Of a stretch of 64,000 nt of DNA, positions 26,020 through 35,734 are shown piece by piece. Source of the DNA: Campylobacter lari. GTDB lineage: Bacteria; Campylobacterota; Campylobacteria; Campylobacterales; Campylobacteraceae. Within the stretch, counting starts at the first letter, position 1. Each line of letters opens with the position of its first letter. The stretch is from contig NZ_LR134508.1 in the NCBI RefSeq assembly GCF_900638335.1, positions 310,001 through 374,000 of the forward strand, read 5' to 3'. A program made the position numbers and the translations under genes. The notes under the pieces were generated by a model. That model worked only from the letters and a program-made list of their open reading frames with translations, did not search any database and was not told where the DNA came from.

Positions 26020-26223
26020 ATGGAGGCCAATCAAAGAAGGGATTTTTTAAAAAAATCTTTGAAAATTGGTGCTTTAGGGGTGGTAGCTGGGGCAAGTGTT
26101 AATGCTTTAGCTAAAGATGATTACCAAGAGCAAAATACCGTAGTTTTGGGAAAAAGCACTAAAAAAGAAGTGCTTTATAAAAAAACTATGCATTGGGAAA
26201 AATACTACAAAATAGCTTACTAA
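26020..26223 (+). CDS. Small Tat-signal protein of the formate dehydrogenase operon
   Basis: This 67-residue protein is almost entirely a twin-arginine signal (NQRRDFLKKSLKIGALGVVAGASVNALA) followed by about 35 polar residues ending YKKTMHWEKYYKIAY. It is the counterpart of C. jejuni Cj1513c and lies 16 bases before fdhA. Similar mini-proteins precede formate dehydrogenase genes in other Campylobacterota. Whether it is a structural subunit, a decoy for the chaperone or an export helper is unknown. A strong GGAGAG site precedes its ATG. Confidence 0.8.
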   Translation: MEANQRRDFLKKSLKIGALGVVAGASVNALAKDDYQEQNTVVLGKSTKKEVLYKKTMHWEKYYKIAY

Positions 26224-26239
26224 TTAAGAAAGGAAGAAG

Positions 26240-29062
26240 ATGGCATTAGCAAGAAGAAATTTTCTTAAGCTTGCTGGTATTGCTGGTCTTGGAAGCGCGG
26301 CTTTTGGTAGTGAAAATAAAGCCATTAGAGCTGCAAGTGAACAAGAAGTAGCAAATCCTTATCCAGATTCTAAGATTGTTAGAACAATCTGTAGTATCTG
26401 TAGTGCAGGCTGTGGAATTAAAGCAGAAGTGCAAGATGGAGTTTGGGTGCGTCAAGAAAACGCTATAGAACATCCTATTTCTCAAGGATCACACTGCTGT
26501 AAAGGGATAGATCAAATCGATCTTACTAAATCAAAACAGCGTATTAAATATCCTATGAAAAAAGAAAATGGCAAATGGGTGCGTTTAACTTGGGAACAAG
26601 CTATTAACGAAATTGGCGATAAAATGCTTGAAATCCGTAAGGAAAATGGACCTGATAGCGTTATGTTTTTAGGTTCGGCTAAATTTAATAACCAACAAGC
26701 TTATTATTTTAGAAAATTTGCAGCATTTTGGGGTACTAATAATATAGACCACGTTGCTAGAATTTGACACAGCGCAACAGTCGCCGGTGTGGCGAATACA
26801 TGGGGTTATGGCGCTATGACAAATCATTTTGGTGATGTGACTAAACACTCAAAAATGATGATTATTTTTGGTGCAAATACTGCTGTGGCAAATCCTATTG
26901 GATTTAAACACTTATTGCAAGCAAAAGATCGTAATAATGCTAAATTAGTAGTTGTAGATCCTGTATTTACAAAAACTGCAGTGCATGCTGATGAATATGT
27001 GAGAATTCGTCCAGGTACAGATATAGCTTTAGTTTATGGTATGCTTCATTTAATCTTCAAAAACGGTTGGGAAGATAAAGAATTAATCAAAACTAGAACC
27101 TATGGAGTTGAAGAAATAAAAGCAGAGGCTGCTAAATGGACTCCTGAAGTTGTAGAAGATGTAACAGGTGTTCCGGCTACTCAACTTGAAAAAATTACAA
27201 GAATGCTAGCTACAATTAAACCTGCTACGCTATTTTGGGCTTTAGGTATTACTCAGCACTCAGTAGGTAGTTCTAATACAAGAATTCTAGCTATCTTACA
27301 ACTCGTTCTTGGTAATATAGGCAAACCAGGCGCAGGAACAAACATCATCAGAGGTCATGATAATGTTCAAGGTGCTACTGATATGGGTTGTTTGGCTGAT
27401 ACTTTACCAGCTTATTATGGACTTGATGATAATGCTTGGAATCATTTTTCTAATGTATGGAATGTTGAAAGAGAGTATTTAAATTCAAGATTTTATTCTA
27501 AAGAATGGATGCATGAAAAAGGCTTTTCACTAGCAAAATGGTGGCAAGGTGTTTTACATGAAGAAAAAACTTATTCAAACTCACCTATCCGTGTACTTTG
27601 GGTGCAAGGAACGGGTATTACTTCTATGGCACATACGGTAAAAATTCAAGAAGCACTTAAAAAACTTGATATGATCGTAATTGCTGAGCCTTTTGTAAAT
27701 GAAGTAGCAGTTTTAGCAGATCGTCCAGATGGTATTTATATTATTCCTGCTTCAACCCAATTTGAAACAGAAGGTTATGTAACAGCGACTAATCGTGCTA
27801 TGCAATGGCGTTCTCAAGTAGTAAAACCAATTTATGAAAGTAAAGAAGACCAAGAGATTATGTTTGCTTTTGCTAAAAAATTTGGTTTTTATAAAGAATA
27901 CACTCGTGGTATGAAAATGGAATTAAAAGATCATAAACTTGTACAAACAAGAGATGATAATGATGATAATTTCATATGGCCTGATGATGCCACAAGAGAA
28001 ATGAGTAATGGTCTTTTAAGTATAGGCTTAAGAGGTATTTCAGCTGAGCGTCTAAGAAAACACCAGCAAAATTGGGAACATTTTGATCCTGATACTCAAA
28101 GAGGTATTGGTGGTGAAGTTAAAGGCGAATATTATGGCTTACCTTGGCCTTGTTGGGATAAACAACACCCAGGCACTTCTATCATGTGGAACACAGATAT
28201 TCCTTATGAAGAAGGTGGTATGGGCTTTAGAAATCGCTTTGGTTTAGAACATAATGGACATTCTCAATTAGCAGATGAAACTTTTACTCCAAAAGGATGT
28301 AAAGTTAAAGGTGGCTACCCACAAATTACTAAAGAAAATATCGAAAAAGTGTTTAATATCAAACTAAGCGATAAAGAAAAAGAATTAATGGGCGCTAGCT
28401 GGAGCACAGATATTTCAGGTATTATCTTAGAAAAATGTAGAGAAAAAAGTGCTTGTTGTTTAGGTAATGCAAGAGCTAGAATGAAAGTTTGGGAATTTGC
28501 TGATCCTATTCCACTACATAGAGAGCCTATTCACTCGCCTCGTTGGGATTTGGTTAAAAAATATCCTACTTGGGGCGATCAAGAGAAAAACTTTAGGGTT
28601 GAGAGTAAATTTATTAGCGAGCAACAAAAAACAGATTGGAGTAAAGAGTTTCCAACTATTATTTCAAGTATGCGTTTAGTAAATTTAAGCGGTGCGGGTA
28701 TGCTTGAGAGAACTAGTAAATATCTTGCAGCTATTACACCTGAGATGTTTGCTAATGTGCACCCTGAACTTGCTTTAAAATATGGTATAAATGATGGCGA
28801 TATGATGTGGATTCATTCACCACAAGGCACCAAGATTAAAGTAAAATGTGTGCATAATCATTCAGTTACACCAGATAGAATTTGCTTGCCTTATAACTTT
28901 GCGGGTATTATGCAAGGTGTGGATTTAAGTTATAATTATCCTGAAGGTACTAAACCTTATACTATAGGGGAAAGTTCTAATACGGTTACTAACTATGGTT
29001 TTGATATAAATACGCAAATTTCTGAGTTTAATGCAGGACTTTGCAGACTTGAAAAGGCTTAA
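26240..29062 (+). CDS. fdhA: Formate dehydrogenase catalytic subunit, selenoprotein
   Basis: This periplasmic molybdopterin (bis-MGD) enzyme has 940 residues including selenocysteine. The UGA at 26765-26767 is codon 176 and lies in frame between ...DHVARI and HSATVAGVANTWG, the exact Sec/Cys position of the family, with the conserved His just after it. A Tat signal (RRNFLKLAGIAG) is at 5-16. A [4Fe-4S] site follows at C51, C54, C58 and C86/C87. It oxidises formate to CO2, with electrons going through FdhB and FdhC to menaquinone. Without Sec recoding the gene looks like two ORFs, and the second would be wrongly started at GTG 26789. Confidence 0.97.
26765..26795 (+). promoter_or_regulatory. 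Selenocysteine UGA and SECIS hairpin of fdhA
   Basis: The UGA (26765-26767) is followed 13 bases later by TCGCC-GGTGT-GGCGA (26781-26795), a 5-bp G+C-rich stem with a GU-containing loop. This is the size, spacing and loop type that bacterial SelB recognises. Confidence 0.85.
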
Positions 29063-29072
29063 GGGGTAAGTT

Positions 29073-29642
29073 ATGGCTAGAATGAAATTTTATGTAGATA
29101 ATAATCGCTGTATTTCTTGCTTTGCTTGTCAAGTAGCTTGTTCAAGTGCGCATGAAGTGCCAGTAGGAATTAACAGAAGAAAAGTAATCACTTTAAATGA
29201 AGGTATAGAAGGCAAAGAGTTTTCAACAACTCTTGCTTGCCAACACTGTACAGATGCTCCATGTGAGCAAGTTTGTCCTGTAAAATGCTTTTATATTAGA
29301 GCTGATGGTATTGTTTTACATGATAAAAAAACTTGTATAGGTTGCGGGTATTGTCTTTATGCATGTCCTTTTGGTGCTCCACAATTTCCAAGAGACGGTG
29401 CTTTTGGTATTAAGGGTGAAATGGACAAATGTACTATGTGTGCAGGTGGTCCTGAGCCTACCAACTCTCATGAAGAAAGAGAACTTTATGGACAAAATCG
29501 TATCGCAGAAGGCAAAGTGCCTATGTGTGCTGCGGTTTGTTCTACAAATGCACTTTTGGTTGGCGATGCAGCTGAAGTTAGTGCAATGTATAGAAAAAGA
29601 GTTTTACTCAAGGGTCAAAATTTAGGACTTGATGTAAAATAA
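29073..29642 (+). CDS. fdhB: Formate dehydrogenase iron-sulfur subunit
   Basis: This 189-residue protein has four ferredoxin-type cysteine groups: CISCFACQVAC, CQHCTDAPCEQVCP, CIGCGYCLYACPFG and CTMCAGG...CAAVC. Together they bind four [4Fe-4S] clusters that wire FdhA to the FdhC haems. It lacks the C-terminal membrane helix of E. coli FdnH, so contact with FdhC must be by the soluble domain. It starts 10 bases after fdhA and is followed by a strong terminator. Confidence 0.93.
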   Translation: MARMKFYVDNNRCISCFACQVACSSAHEVPVGINRRKVITLNEGIEGKEFSTTLACQHCTDAPCEQVCPVKCFYIRADGIVLHDKKTCIGCGYCLYACPFGAPQFPRDGAFGIKGEMDKCTMCAGGPEPTNSHEERELYGQNRIAEGKVPMCAAVCSTNALLVGDAAEVSAMYRKRVLLKGQNLGLDVK

Positions 29643-29645
29643 TTC

Positions 29646-29672
29646 AAAGGGTGTTTGCAAGCACCCTTTTTT
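29646..29672 (+). terminator. Intrinsic terminator of the fdhAB operon
   Basis: AAAGGGTGT pairs with GCACCCTTT (one G-U) around a 6-base loop and is followed by further Ts (TTTTTT across the stem end). It starts 4 bases after the fdhB stop. Confidence 0.9.
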
Positions 29673-29678
29673 ACTACT

Positions 29679-29684
29679 TATAAT
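29679..29684 (+). promoter_or_regulatory. -10 box of the ModE-like regulator gene
   Basis: ACTTATAATCC contains TATAAT 14 bases before the ATG, right after the fdhB terminator. RNA would begin about 8 bases before the start codon, giving a very short leader. Confidence 0.5.
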
Positions 29685-29697
29685 CCAAGGTTAATTC

Positions 29698-30426
29698 ATG
29701 GAAGAGCTAATTTTACAAATTCAAAAAAGTCTTGATGAAAATAATAAACTTACTTGTAAAAAAGCACTAGAATTTTTAAAACAATATTCTAAAGAAGATT
29801 TTCAAACTGCTATAAAAGAATTAGGTGTAAAAATTTCAGATTGTGAGTTAGGTCAATTTGGCAAGTTAAATAAAAATATAGCAAAAAGTGAAATTTTAGA
29901 AAAATTAGAAGCAAAATTAGATTCTAAGCGTCGTATATCATGTAAAGATACTTTAGAATGTACCAAAGACTTTAATATGGCTGATATTAGAGCCACACTT
30001 AAAACCTATAAAATTGATGTTAAATACTGTGAACTTGGTTGTTTTGAAGAAAAAAAAGGTAAAAAATTTCATATAAAAAGTAAAATTTGGATAGAAAATT
30101 CTGATGGAAAATTGCTTTTTGGTAAGGGTAAAACAGATATTTTAGAATTAGTAGGAGAATGTGGAAGTATTTCCCAAGCAGCTAAACAACTAGGGATTAA
30201 TTATAAAAAAGCATGGCTTTATATACAAGATTTAGAAAAAAATATGAAAGAAGAACTGCTCATTGCTAAAAAAGGAAGAGGAAGTGAAGCTGGTAGCAAA
30301 CTTACTCCAAGAGCTTATGAATTAATTCAAAATTTTAAAATTTTACAACAAGATGTAGAAGAGTATACCAATAAACGCTTTAAAGAATTATTTTTTAAGA
30401 AAAATCAAGAAAAAAACAAAACTTAA
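29698..30426 (+). CDS. modE: ModE-like regulator with a duplicated cysteine domain
   Basis: This 242-residue protein has its ModE-type winged helix near 125-225 (WIENSDGKLLFGKGKTDILELV...SISQAAKQLGINYKKAWLYIQDLE), the LysR-like HTH of molybdate regulators. There is no C-terminal molybdate-binding (MOP) domain, as known for C. jejuni Cj1507c. In front of the HTH sit two copies of a module of about 40 residues. C20 and C49 in copy 1 and C82 and C111 in copy 2 have the same 29-residue spacing, and each module ends in CELGxF. These cysteines may sense metal, selenium or redox state. It follows the fdhAB terminator and has its own promoter. Confidence 0.85.
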   Translation: MEELILQIQKSLDENNKLTCKKALEFLKQYSKEDFQTAIKELGVKISDCELGQFGKLNKNIAKSEILEKLEAKLDSKRRISCKDTLECTKDFNMADIRATLKTYKIDVKYCELGCFEEKKGKKFHIKSKIWIENSDGKLLFGKGKTDILELVGECGSISQAAKQLGINYKKAWLYIQDLEKNMKEELLIAKKGRGSEAGSKLTPRAYELIQNFKILQQDVEEYTNKRFKELFFKKNQEKNKT

Positions 30427-30474
30427 TTTGAATACAAGTTATAACAATATATCATTAAATAAAAAAGGTAAAAA

Positions 30475-31053
30475 ATGAAAATTGATTGCAGAGATTTAGC
30501 TTGTCCACGTCCTGTGATAGAAACAAAAAAAGCCTTAGAAGAGTTAAAAGAAAATGAAAATTTAGAAATTCTTTTAAATTCTCAAGCTTCTAAAGAAAAT
30601 GTAATGAGATTTTTAAAATCTTTAAATTTGGAATTTAGCGTTAAAGATTTAGATGATGAGAGTATTATTAGCATTGTAAAAGATGGCAATATAGCTCAAA
30701 CTCAAGAAAAAAATTTACAAGAATACAATGTGTTATTTTTAAAAAGCGATAGAGTGGGCGAGGGAGAACTTGGAAAAAATTTAATGCTAGGTTTTTTAAA
30801 AACTCTAAAAGATTTACCTAATAAACCTGTAAAAATCCTTTGTGTTAATGATAGTGTTTTGATGAATACTGATTGCTCTCATATTGCTTTTGAAGCTATG
30901 AAAGAACTTGAAAATTTAGGAGTTGAAATTTATAGTTGCGGGGCATGTTTGGAATTTTTTGGCAAAAGCAAAGAACTTAAAATAGGTAAAATAGGCAATG
31001 CTTATGAAATTTTAAATGAACTTTTTGGAAAGGCAAAGATTATTTCTTTATGA
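30475..31053 (+). CDS. yedF: YedF-family selenium metabolism protein (TusA + DsrE-like)
   Basis: This 192-residue protein has an N-terminal TusA/SirA domain with the CPxP motif (CRDLACPRPVIETKKALEEL, Cys10), followed by a DsrE-like C-terminal domain with a conserved late cysteine cluster (YSCGACLEFFG). Fusion proteins of this type next to selD are classed as selenium metabolism YedF proteins and probably carry persulfide or selenide. Its stop overlaps the selD ATG (ATGA), so it is translationally coupled to SelD. It is the counterpart of C. jejuni Cj1505c. Confidence 0.88.
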   Translation: MKIDCRDLACPRPVIETKKALEELKENENLEILLNSQASKENVMRFLKSLNLEFSVKDLDDESIISIVKDGNIAQTQEKNLQEYNVLFLKSDRVGEGELGKNLMLGFLKTLKDLPNKPVKILCVNDSVLMNTDCSHIAFEAMKELENLGVEIYSCGACLEFFGKSKELKIGKIGNAYEILNELFGKAKIISL

Positions 31054-32081
31054 TATATAAAGATCAAAAACTAACCCAATATGTAAAAGCTGCGGGTTGA
31101 GCTGCCAAATTAGACTCGGTGGGTCTTGACAAAATTCTTGGCATTTTAAAACCGCATGAAAACATTTTAAGTGGTATTAATAATAATGAAGATGCGAGTG
31201 TTTATAAGCTAAATGAAGATTTAGCTTTGGTGCAAACTCTTGATTTTATTACACCCGTGGTTGATAGTGCGTATCATTTTGGCGCTATAGCTGCTGCAAA
31301 TGCTTTAAGTGATGTATTTGCTATGGGTGCTGAGGTGATTAATGCTTTAAATATTGTAGGTTTTGATACTTGTCATTTTAATAATGAAATTTTACTTGAA
31401 GTGTTAGAAGGTGCTAGAGTTAAGGTTGAAGAAGCTGGCGCTGTGCTAGTAGGTGGGCATACTATAGAAAATGATGAATTTATTTTTGGACTTAGTGTAA
31501 CAGGAGTAGTTCATCCTAAGAAATTTATAGCTAATAATAGCGCAAAAGATGGTGATGTGATTTTACTTACTAAGCCTATAGGTAGTGGTATTGTTAGCAC
31601 TGCTATTAAGGCTGGTTTGCTAGAAAAAGAAAAGATTTTAAAAGCAGTAGAGCAAATGAGTTTTTTAAATTTATATGCAAGTCGTATTTTAAAGAGATTT
31701 AAAAGTCTTAGCGCCTTAAGTGATGTGACAGGTTTTGGTCTTTTGGGACATTTAAAAGAAATGTTAAATAAAGAGATTACGATAGAAGTATATAAAAATG
31801 AAATTCCTTTAATGGATGGAGTTTTATCAATGGCTAATATGGGGATAATCCCTGCGGGAGCTTATAAAAATAAAGATAGCCTAAAAATTTGGGTTGAAAA
31901 TTTAAACGAAAAAGATGAGGATATAGTGTATTTTGATCCTCAAACTTCAGGTGGACTTTTAGCTAGTATGAGTGAAAATGAAGCAAATGAAGCTTTAAAA
32001 ATACTTAAAGAATATAATATTGAAGCAAAGATTATTGCTAGATGTGTAAAAAATACTCATAATTATTTATTATTACGCTAA
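31050..32081 (+). CDS. selD: Selenophosphate synthetase, itself a selenoprotein
   Basis: This 343-residue SelD makes selenophosphate from selenide and ATP for selenocysteyl-tRNA synthesis. It starts at ATG 31050, overlapping yedF. Codon 17 is an in-frame UGA (31098-31100) in the context KAAG-Sec-AAKLDS, the position of the catalytic Cys/Sec of the family. The rest shows the ATP-grasp-like AIR-synthase features (NEDASVYKL, DFITPVVDS, GGHTIENDE, SDVTGFGLLGHL, DPQTSGGLL). Starting at the GTG at 31119 would remove the active-site Sec and the adjacent lysine. Confidence 0.96.
31098..31142 (+). promoter_or_regulatory. Selenocysteine UGA and SECIS hairpin of selD
   Basis: After the UGA, AGAC (31112-31115) pairs with GTCT (31123-31126) around TCGGTGG, and an outer helix GCCAA (31104-31108) can pair with TTGGC (31138-31142). 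The GG-containing apical loop and spacing fit a bacterial SECIS element. Confidence 0.75.
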
Positions 32082-32221
32082 TATTTTATTTACAATTAAA
32101 AATATATGTTTATATTTGTTACTTTTTTACATAAAAAAATAAATTATAAATAAATATATGTTGATTTTCGTTGCATTTTTTGTATCATAAATACATATTA
32201 ACTATTAAAGTGGAGGAAAAA

Positions 32222-35200
32222 ATGATACAAAAAGCTTTGCAATTAGCTGAAGAATTACAAAGAAAGATAGAAAGTAATATCTCTCAAAGCGAAAAAGAAT
32301 TTCATGCCAAAATGCAAAAACTTTTAAACAACCCTAAAAATAAAGTAATGTTAATTGAGCTTTTAGATCGCTCTTTTAGATGTAAAGATAAAAGTGCTAG
32401 TTTTGAGCTAATAGAACATACTTTAAATAAATATGGTATAGCAGATTTTTTTAGTGCTTTTGAAAAATTTTTACTTTTTTCATTTTTAAATTTTGGAAAA
32501 TTTGCGCCAACTCTTAGTGTGCCATTTTTCATTAAGCATTTAAGAGAAGATACTAAAGCTATGGTTTTAGATGCAAATCCTAGTGTTTTAGAGCCTCATA
32601 TGCGCAAAAGAAAAGATGAAGATAAAATTACCTTAAATGTAAATTTAATCGGCGAAGAGGTTTTAGGTGAAGCTGAGAGTGCTTATAGGATGAAAAAATA
32701 TGAAGAAGCATTAAAAACAAGCTATATTACTTATATTTCTATTAAAATTACTACCATTTTTTCCCAAATCAATATTATTGATTTTGAATACTCTAAAGAT
32801 GAGGTGGTAAAAAGATTAGATAAATTATATGCTCTTGCTTTAGAGGAAGAAAAAAAGCAGGGTGTGTCTAAATTTATCAATCTTGACATGGAAGAATTTA
32901 GGGATTTAGAATTAACTGTTGAAGCTTTTATGGAAAGTGTTGCAAAATATGATATTAAAGCAGGTATTGTTTTGCAAGCTTATTTACCTGATTCTTATGA
33001 GTATTTGAAAAAACTTTTTGCTTTTTCAAAAGAAAGAGTTCTAAAAGGTATGAAGCCTATAAAAATTCGCTTTGTTAAAGGAGCGAATATGGAAAGTGAA
33101 GAAACTATAGCTTCACAAAGAGGTTGGGCTCTACCTACTTTTTATAAAAAAATTGACACTGATAGTAACTATAAAAAAATGCTTGATTTTGTCTTAGAGG
33201 GAGATAATCATAAATATATTAATGTAGGTATTGCAAGCCATAATTTATTTGAAATTGCTTATGCTTATACTAGAATTTCACAAGCAGGAGCTTTATCATC
33301 TTTTACCTTTGAAATGCTTGAAGGTATGAGTTTGCAATGCTCTTATGAGCTTTCTAAAATGCATGATCTTATACTTTATGCACCAGTTTGCGATGAAGCA
33401 CATTTTAACAATGCTATTGCATACTTAGTAAGAAGACTTGATGAAAATACTAGTGAAGATAATTTCATGAGATATTTTTTCAATCTTAAAATTAATGATA
33501 AAAATTGGCAAATGCAAAAAGAATTATTTATAAAATCTTTAGAAGGCGTTGCTAGTTTGGATAATTCTACTCATAGAACTCAAGATAGAAATAATGAAAC
33601 AAAGGCTATTAGTTCTTATGAGAGTAAAGAATTTAAAAACGAACCTGATACAGATTTTATCTTAAAAGCAAATAGAGAGTGGGCTAAAAATATAAGAACT
33701 AAATATGAAAATTTAGAAAATTATGATGTGTATCCGGTTGCAAAAGAAGAAATTAAAAATGAAAATTTACAAGTAGTAGAAGTTAAAGATAAAATCAAAA
33801 ATCGCACTATAGGTAAAGCACATTTAGCAGGCCAAGCAGAGATTAAATACGCTTTAGATGTAGCTAAGAGCTCAAATTTTAGTGATTTAAGTCACGATGA
33901 AATTTATGAAATTTTAGCAAAAACTGCTCAACTTGTTAGAGATCGTAGGGGGGATTTAATAGGTATAGCAGCTTTAGAAGTAGGAAAAACTTTCTTAGAA
34001 ATTGATCCTGAAGTGAGTGAGGCTATAGACTTTTTAGAATTTTATCCACATTCTTTGGAAAAACTAAAAGAGCAAAATCCAAATACTGTTTTTAAAGCAA
34101 AAGGTATAGGTGTGGTGATTGCGCCATGGAATTTCCCAGTGGGTATTTCAGTAGGAACCATAGCAGCACCTTTGGCTGCAGGAAATAAAGTGATATACAA
34201 ACCTTCATCTTTATCGATGTTAACAGGTTATATGCTTTGTAAATGTTTTTGGGATGCAGGAATTCCTAAAGATGCTTTGATTTTCTTACCTGCTAAAGGT
34301 AGTGATATATCAAAATACTTACTTGTTGATCAAAGTGTGAAATTTTCAGTATTAACCGGTGGGGAAGAAACTGCTTATGCAATGCTCAAAGCTAATCCAA
34401 CCTTGCTTTTAAGTGCTGAAACAGGCGGTAAAAACGCAACTATTGTTTCTAAATTTGCTGATCGTGATAGTGCGATTAAAAATATCATTCATTCAGCTTT
34501 TTCAAATTCAGGTCAAAAATGCTCTGCTACTTCTTTACTAGTTTTAGAAGAAGAAGTTTATAATGATGAAGAGTTTAAAAAGACTTTGGTAGATGCTGCT
34601 AGTTCTATGGCGGTTGGAAATCCATTTGTGTTTAAAAATAAACTTGGAGCTTTAGCAGATAAACCAGATGTGAAATTACAAAAAGCTTTAGATGAGCTAG
34701 CTCCGTATGAAAGTTGGGCTTTAAAACCTAAATTTGTAGATGATAATCCTTATCTTCTAACTCCAGGGATTAAATATGGTACTAAAAAAGGTGATTTTAC
34801 GCATATGAATGAGCTTTTTGCGCCAATTTTAACTGTAATGAAAGCAAAAGATTTAAAAGAAGCTATTGATATAGTAAATTCAACAGGCTATGGACTTACA
34901 GCAGGATTTGAAAGTTTAGATGAGAGAGAATGGGAGTATTTTCACACTCACATAGAAGCAGGAAATATTTATATTAATAAACCAACAACAGGAGCTATAG
35001 TTCTTAGACAACCTTTCGGTGGTATTAAAAAATCAGCCATTGGTTTTGGTAGAAAAGTTGGAATTTATAATTACATTACCCAATTTTTAGATATAGAGCA
35101 AAGTCAAGCTGATCAAAATGTTTTGGACAATGAATTAGTATCAAATTTAAATGCTTTAAGCTTAGATTTAAATGAAAAAGATAAAGCCGATTTTGAAGTC

Positions 35201-35719
35201 GTTAAAGCTATGGCAAGAAGCTATGCTTACCATGCAAAACATGAATTTGCAAGTGCGAAAGATTATGTCAATATAAGAGGCGAGGATAATCTTTTCTCTT
35301 ATACAAAGGTTAAAAATATCGCTTATAGAGTGCATAAAGATGATAGTTTAAAAGATATTTTAGGAGTTATTTTAGCAGCTAGTGTATTAAATATTGATCT
35401 TGTTTTAAGTTATGATGAGCATGAAAAAATAGATCTTGTGCAAAAGATTAATCAAAAAATTAGTTCAAAAACTTTATTCCTTAAAGAAAGCAAAGAAAAT
35501 TTCATTAGCAAAATAGTTGATTATGAGAGAATTCGTTATTTTGCTCCATTAGATGTTAATGATGAAATTTTCATAAAAGCAGCAAGTTGTGCAAAAATCA
35601 TCGCTAATGCTAAACCTTTAATAAATGGGCGTTTTGAGTTGCTTTTATATCATAATGAAAAAGCTTTAAGTATATCTTTCCATCGTTATGGAAATCTAGG
35701 CATTCGTGCTTTAAAATAA
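32222..35719 (+). CDS. putA: Bifunctional proline dehydrogenase / P5C dehydrogenase
   Basis: This 1165-residue enzyme oxidises proline to glutamate in two steps. The FAD-binding proline dehydrogenase barrel covers roughly 70-430, including the LEGMSLQCSYEL region and SITYAYTR-type substrate contacts. The aldehyde dehydrogenase half covers about 520-985 with VIAPWNFPVGI, the general base ETGGKN and the catalytic Cys in NSGQKCSATS. A further 170-residue helical tail follows. The start at 32222 has GGAGG; an upstream in-frame extension lacks one. Proline is a main carbon source for these asaccharolytic bacteria, and putP follows after 15 bases. Confidence 0.95.
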   Translation: MIQKALQLAEELQRKIESNISQSEKEFHAKMQKLLNNPKNKVMLIELLDRSFRCKDKSASFELIEHTLNKYGIADFFSAFEKFLLFSFLNFGKFAPTLSVPFFIKHLREDTKAMVLDANPSVLEPHMRKRKDEDKITLNVNLIGEEVLGEAESAYRMKKYEEALKTSYITYISIKITTIFSQINIIDFEYSKDEVVKRLDKLYALALEEEKKQGVSKFINLDMEEFRDLELTVEAFMESVAKYDIKAGIVLQAYLPDSYEYLKKLFAFSKERVLKGMKPIKIRFVKGANMESEETIASQRGWALPTFYKKIDTDSNYKKMLDFVLEGDNHKYINVGIASHNLFEIAYAYTRISQAGALSSFTFEMLEGMSLQCSYELSKMHDLILYAPVCDEAHFNNAIAYLVRRLDENTSEDNFMRYFFNLKINDKNWQMQKELFIKSLEGVASLDNSTHRTQDRNNETKAISSYESKEFKNEPDTDFILKANREWAKNIRTKYENLENYDVYPVAKEEIKNENLQVVEVKDKIKNRTIGKAHLAGQAEIKYALDVAKSSNFSDLSHDEIYEILAKTAQLVRDRRGDLIGIAALEVGKTFLEIDPEVSEAIDFLEFYPHSLEKLKEQNPNTVFKAKGIGVVIAPWNFPVGISVGTIAAPLAAGNKVIYKPSSLSMLTGYMLCKCFWDAGIPKDALIFLPAKGSDISKYLLVDQSVKFSVLTGGEETAYAMLKANPTLLLSAETGGKNATIVSKFADRDSAIKNIIHSAFSNSGQKCSATSLLVLEEEVYNDEEFKKTLVDAASSMAVGNPFVFKNKLGALADKPDVKLQKALDELAPYESWALKPKFVDDNPYLLTPGIKYGTKKGDFTHMNELFAPILTVMKAKDLKEAIDIVNSTGYGLTAGFESLDEREWEYFHTHIEAGNIYINKPTTGAIVLRQPFGGIKKSAIGFGRKVGIYNYITQFLDIEQSQADQNVLDNELVSNLNALSLDLNEKDKADFEVVKAMARSYAYHAKHEFASAKDYVNIRGEDNLFSYTKVKNIAYRVHKDDSLKDILGVILAASVLNIDLVLSYDEHEKIDLVQKINQKISSKTLFLKESKENFISKIVDYERIRYFAPLDVNDEIFIKAASCAKIIANAKPLINGRFELLLYHNEKALSISFHRYGNLGIRALK

Positions 35720-35734
35720 TATAAAGGAGATAAA

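Noticed and set aside
26789-29062. Separate 757-residue molybdopterin oxidoreductase starting at GTG
   Set aside because: It is the downstream part of fdhA after the selenocysteine codon; the apparent start lies inside the SECIS hairpin.
31119-32081. SelD starting at GTG 31119
   Set aside because: This would remove the active-site Sec17 and the neighbouring lysine; the ATG at 31050 is coupled to yedF and reads through the UGA.
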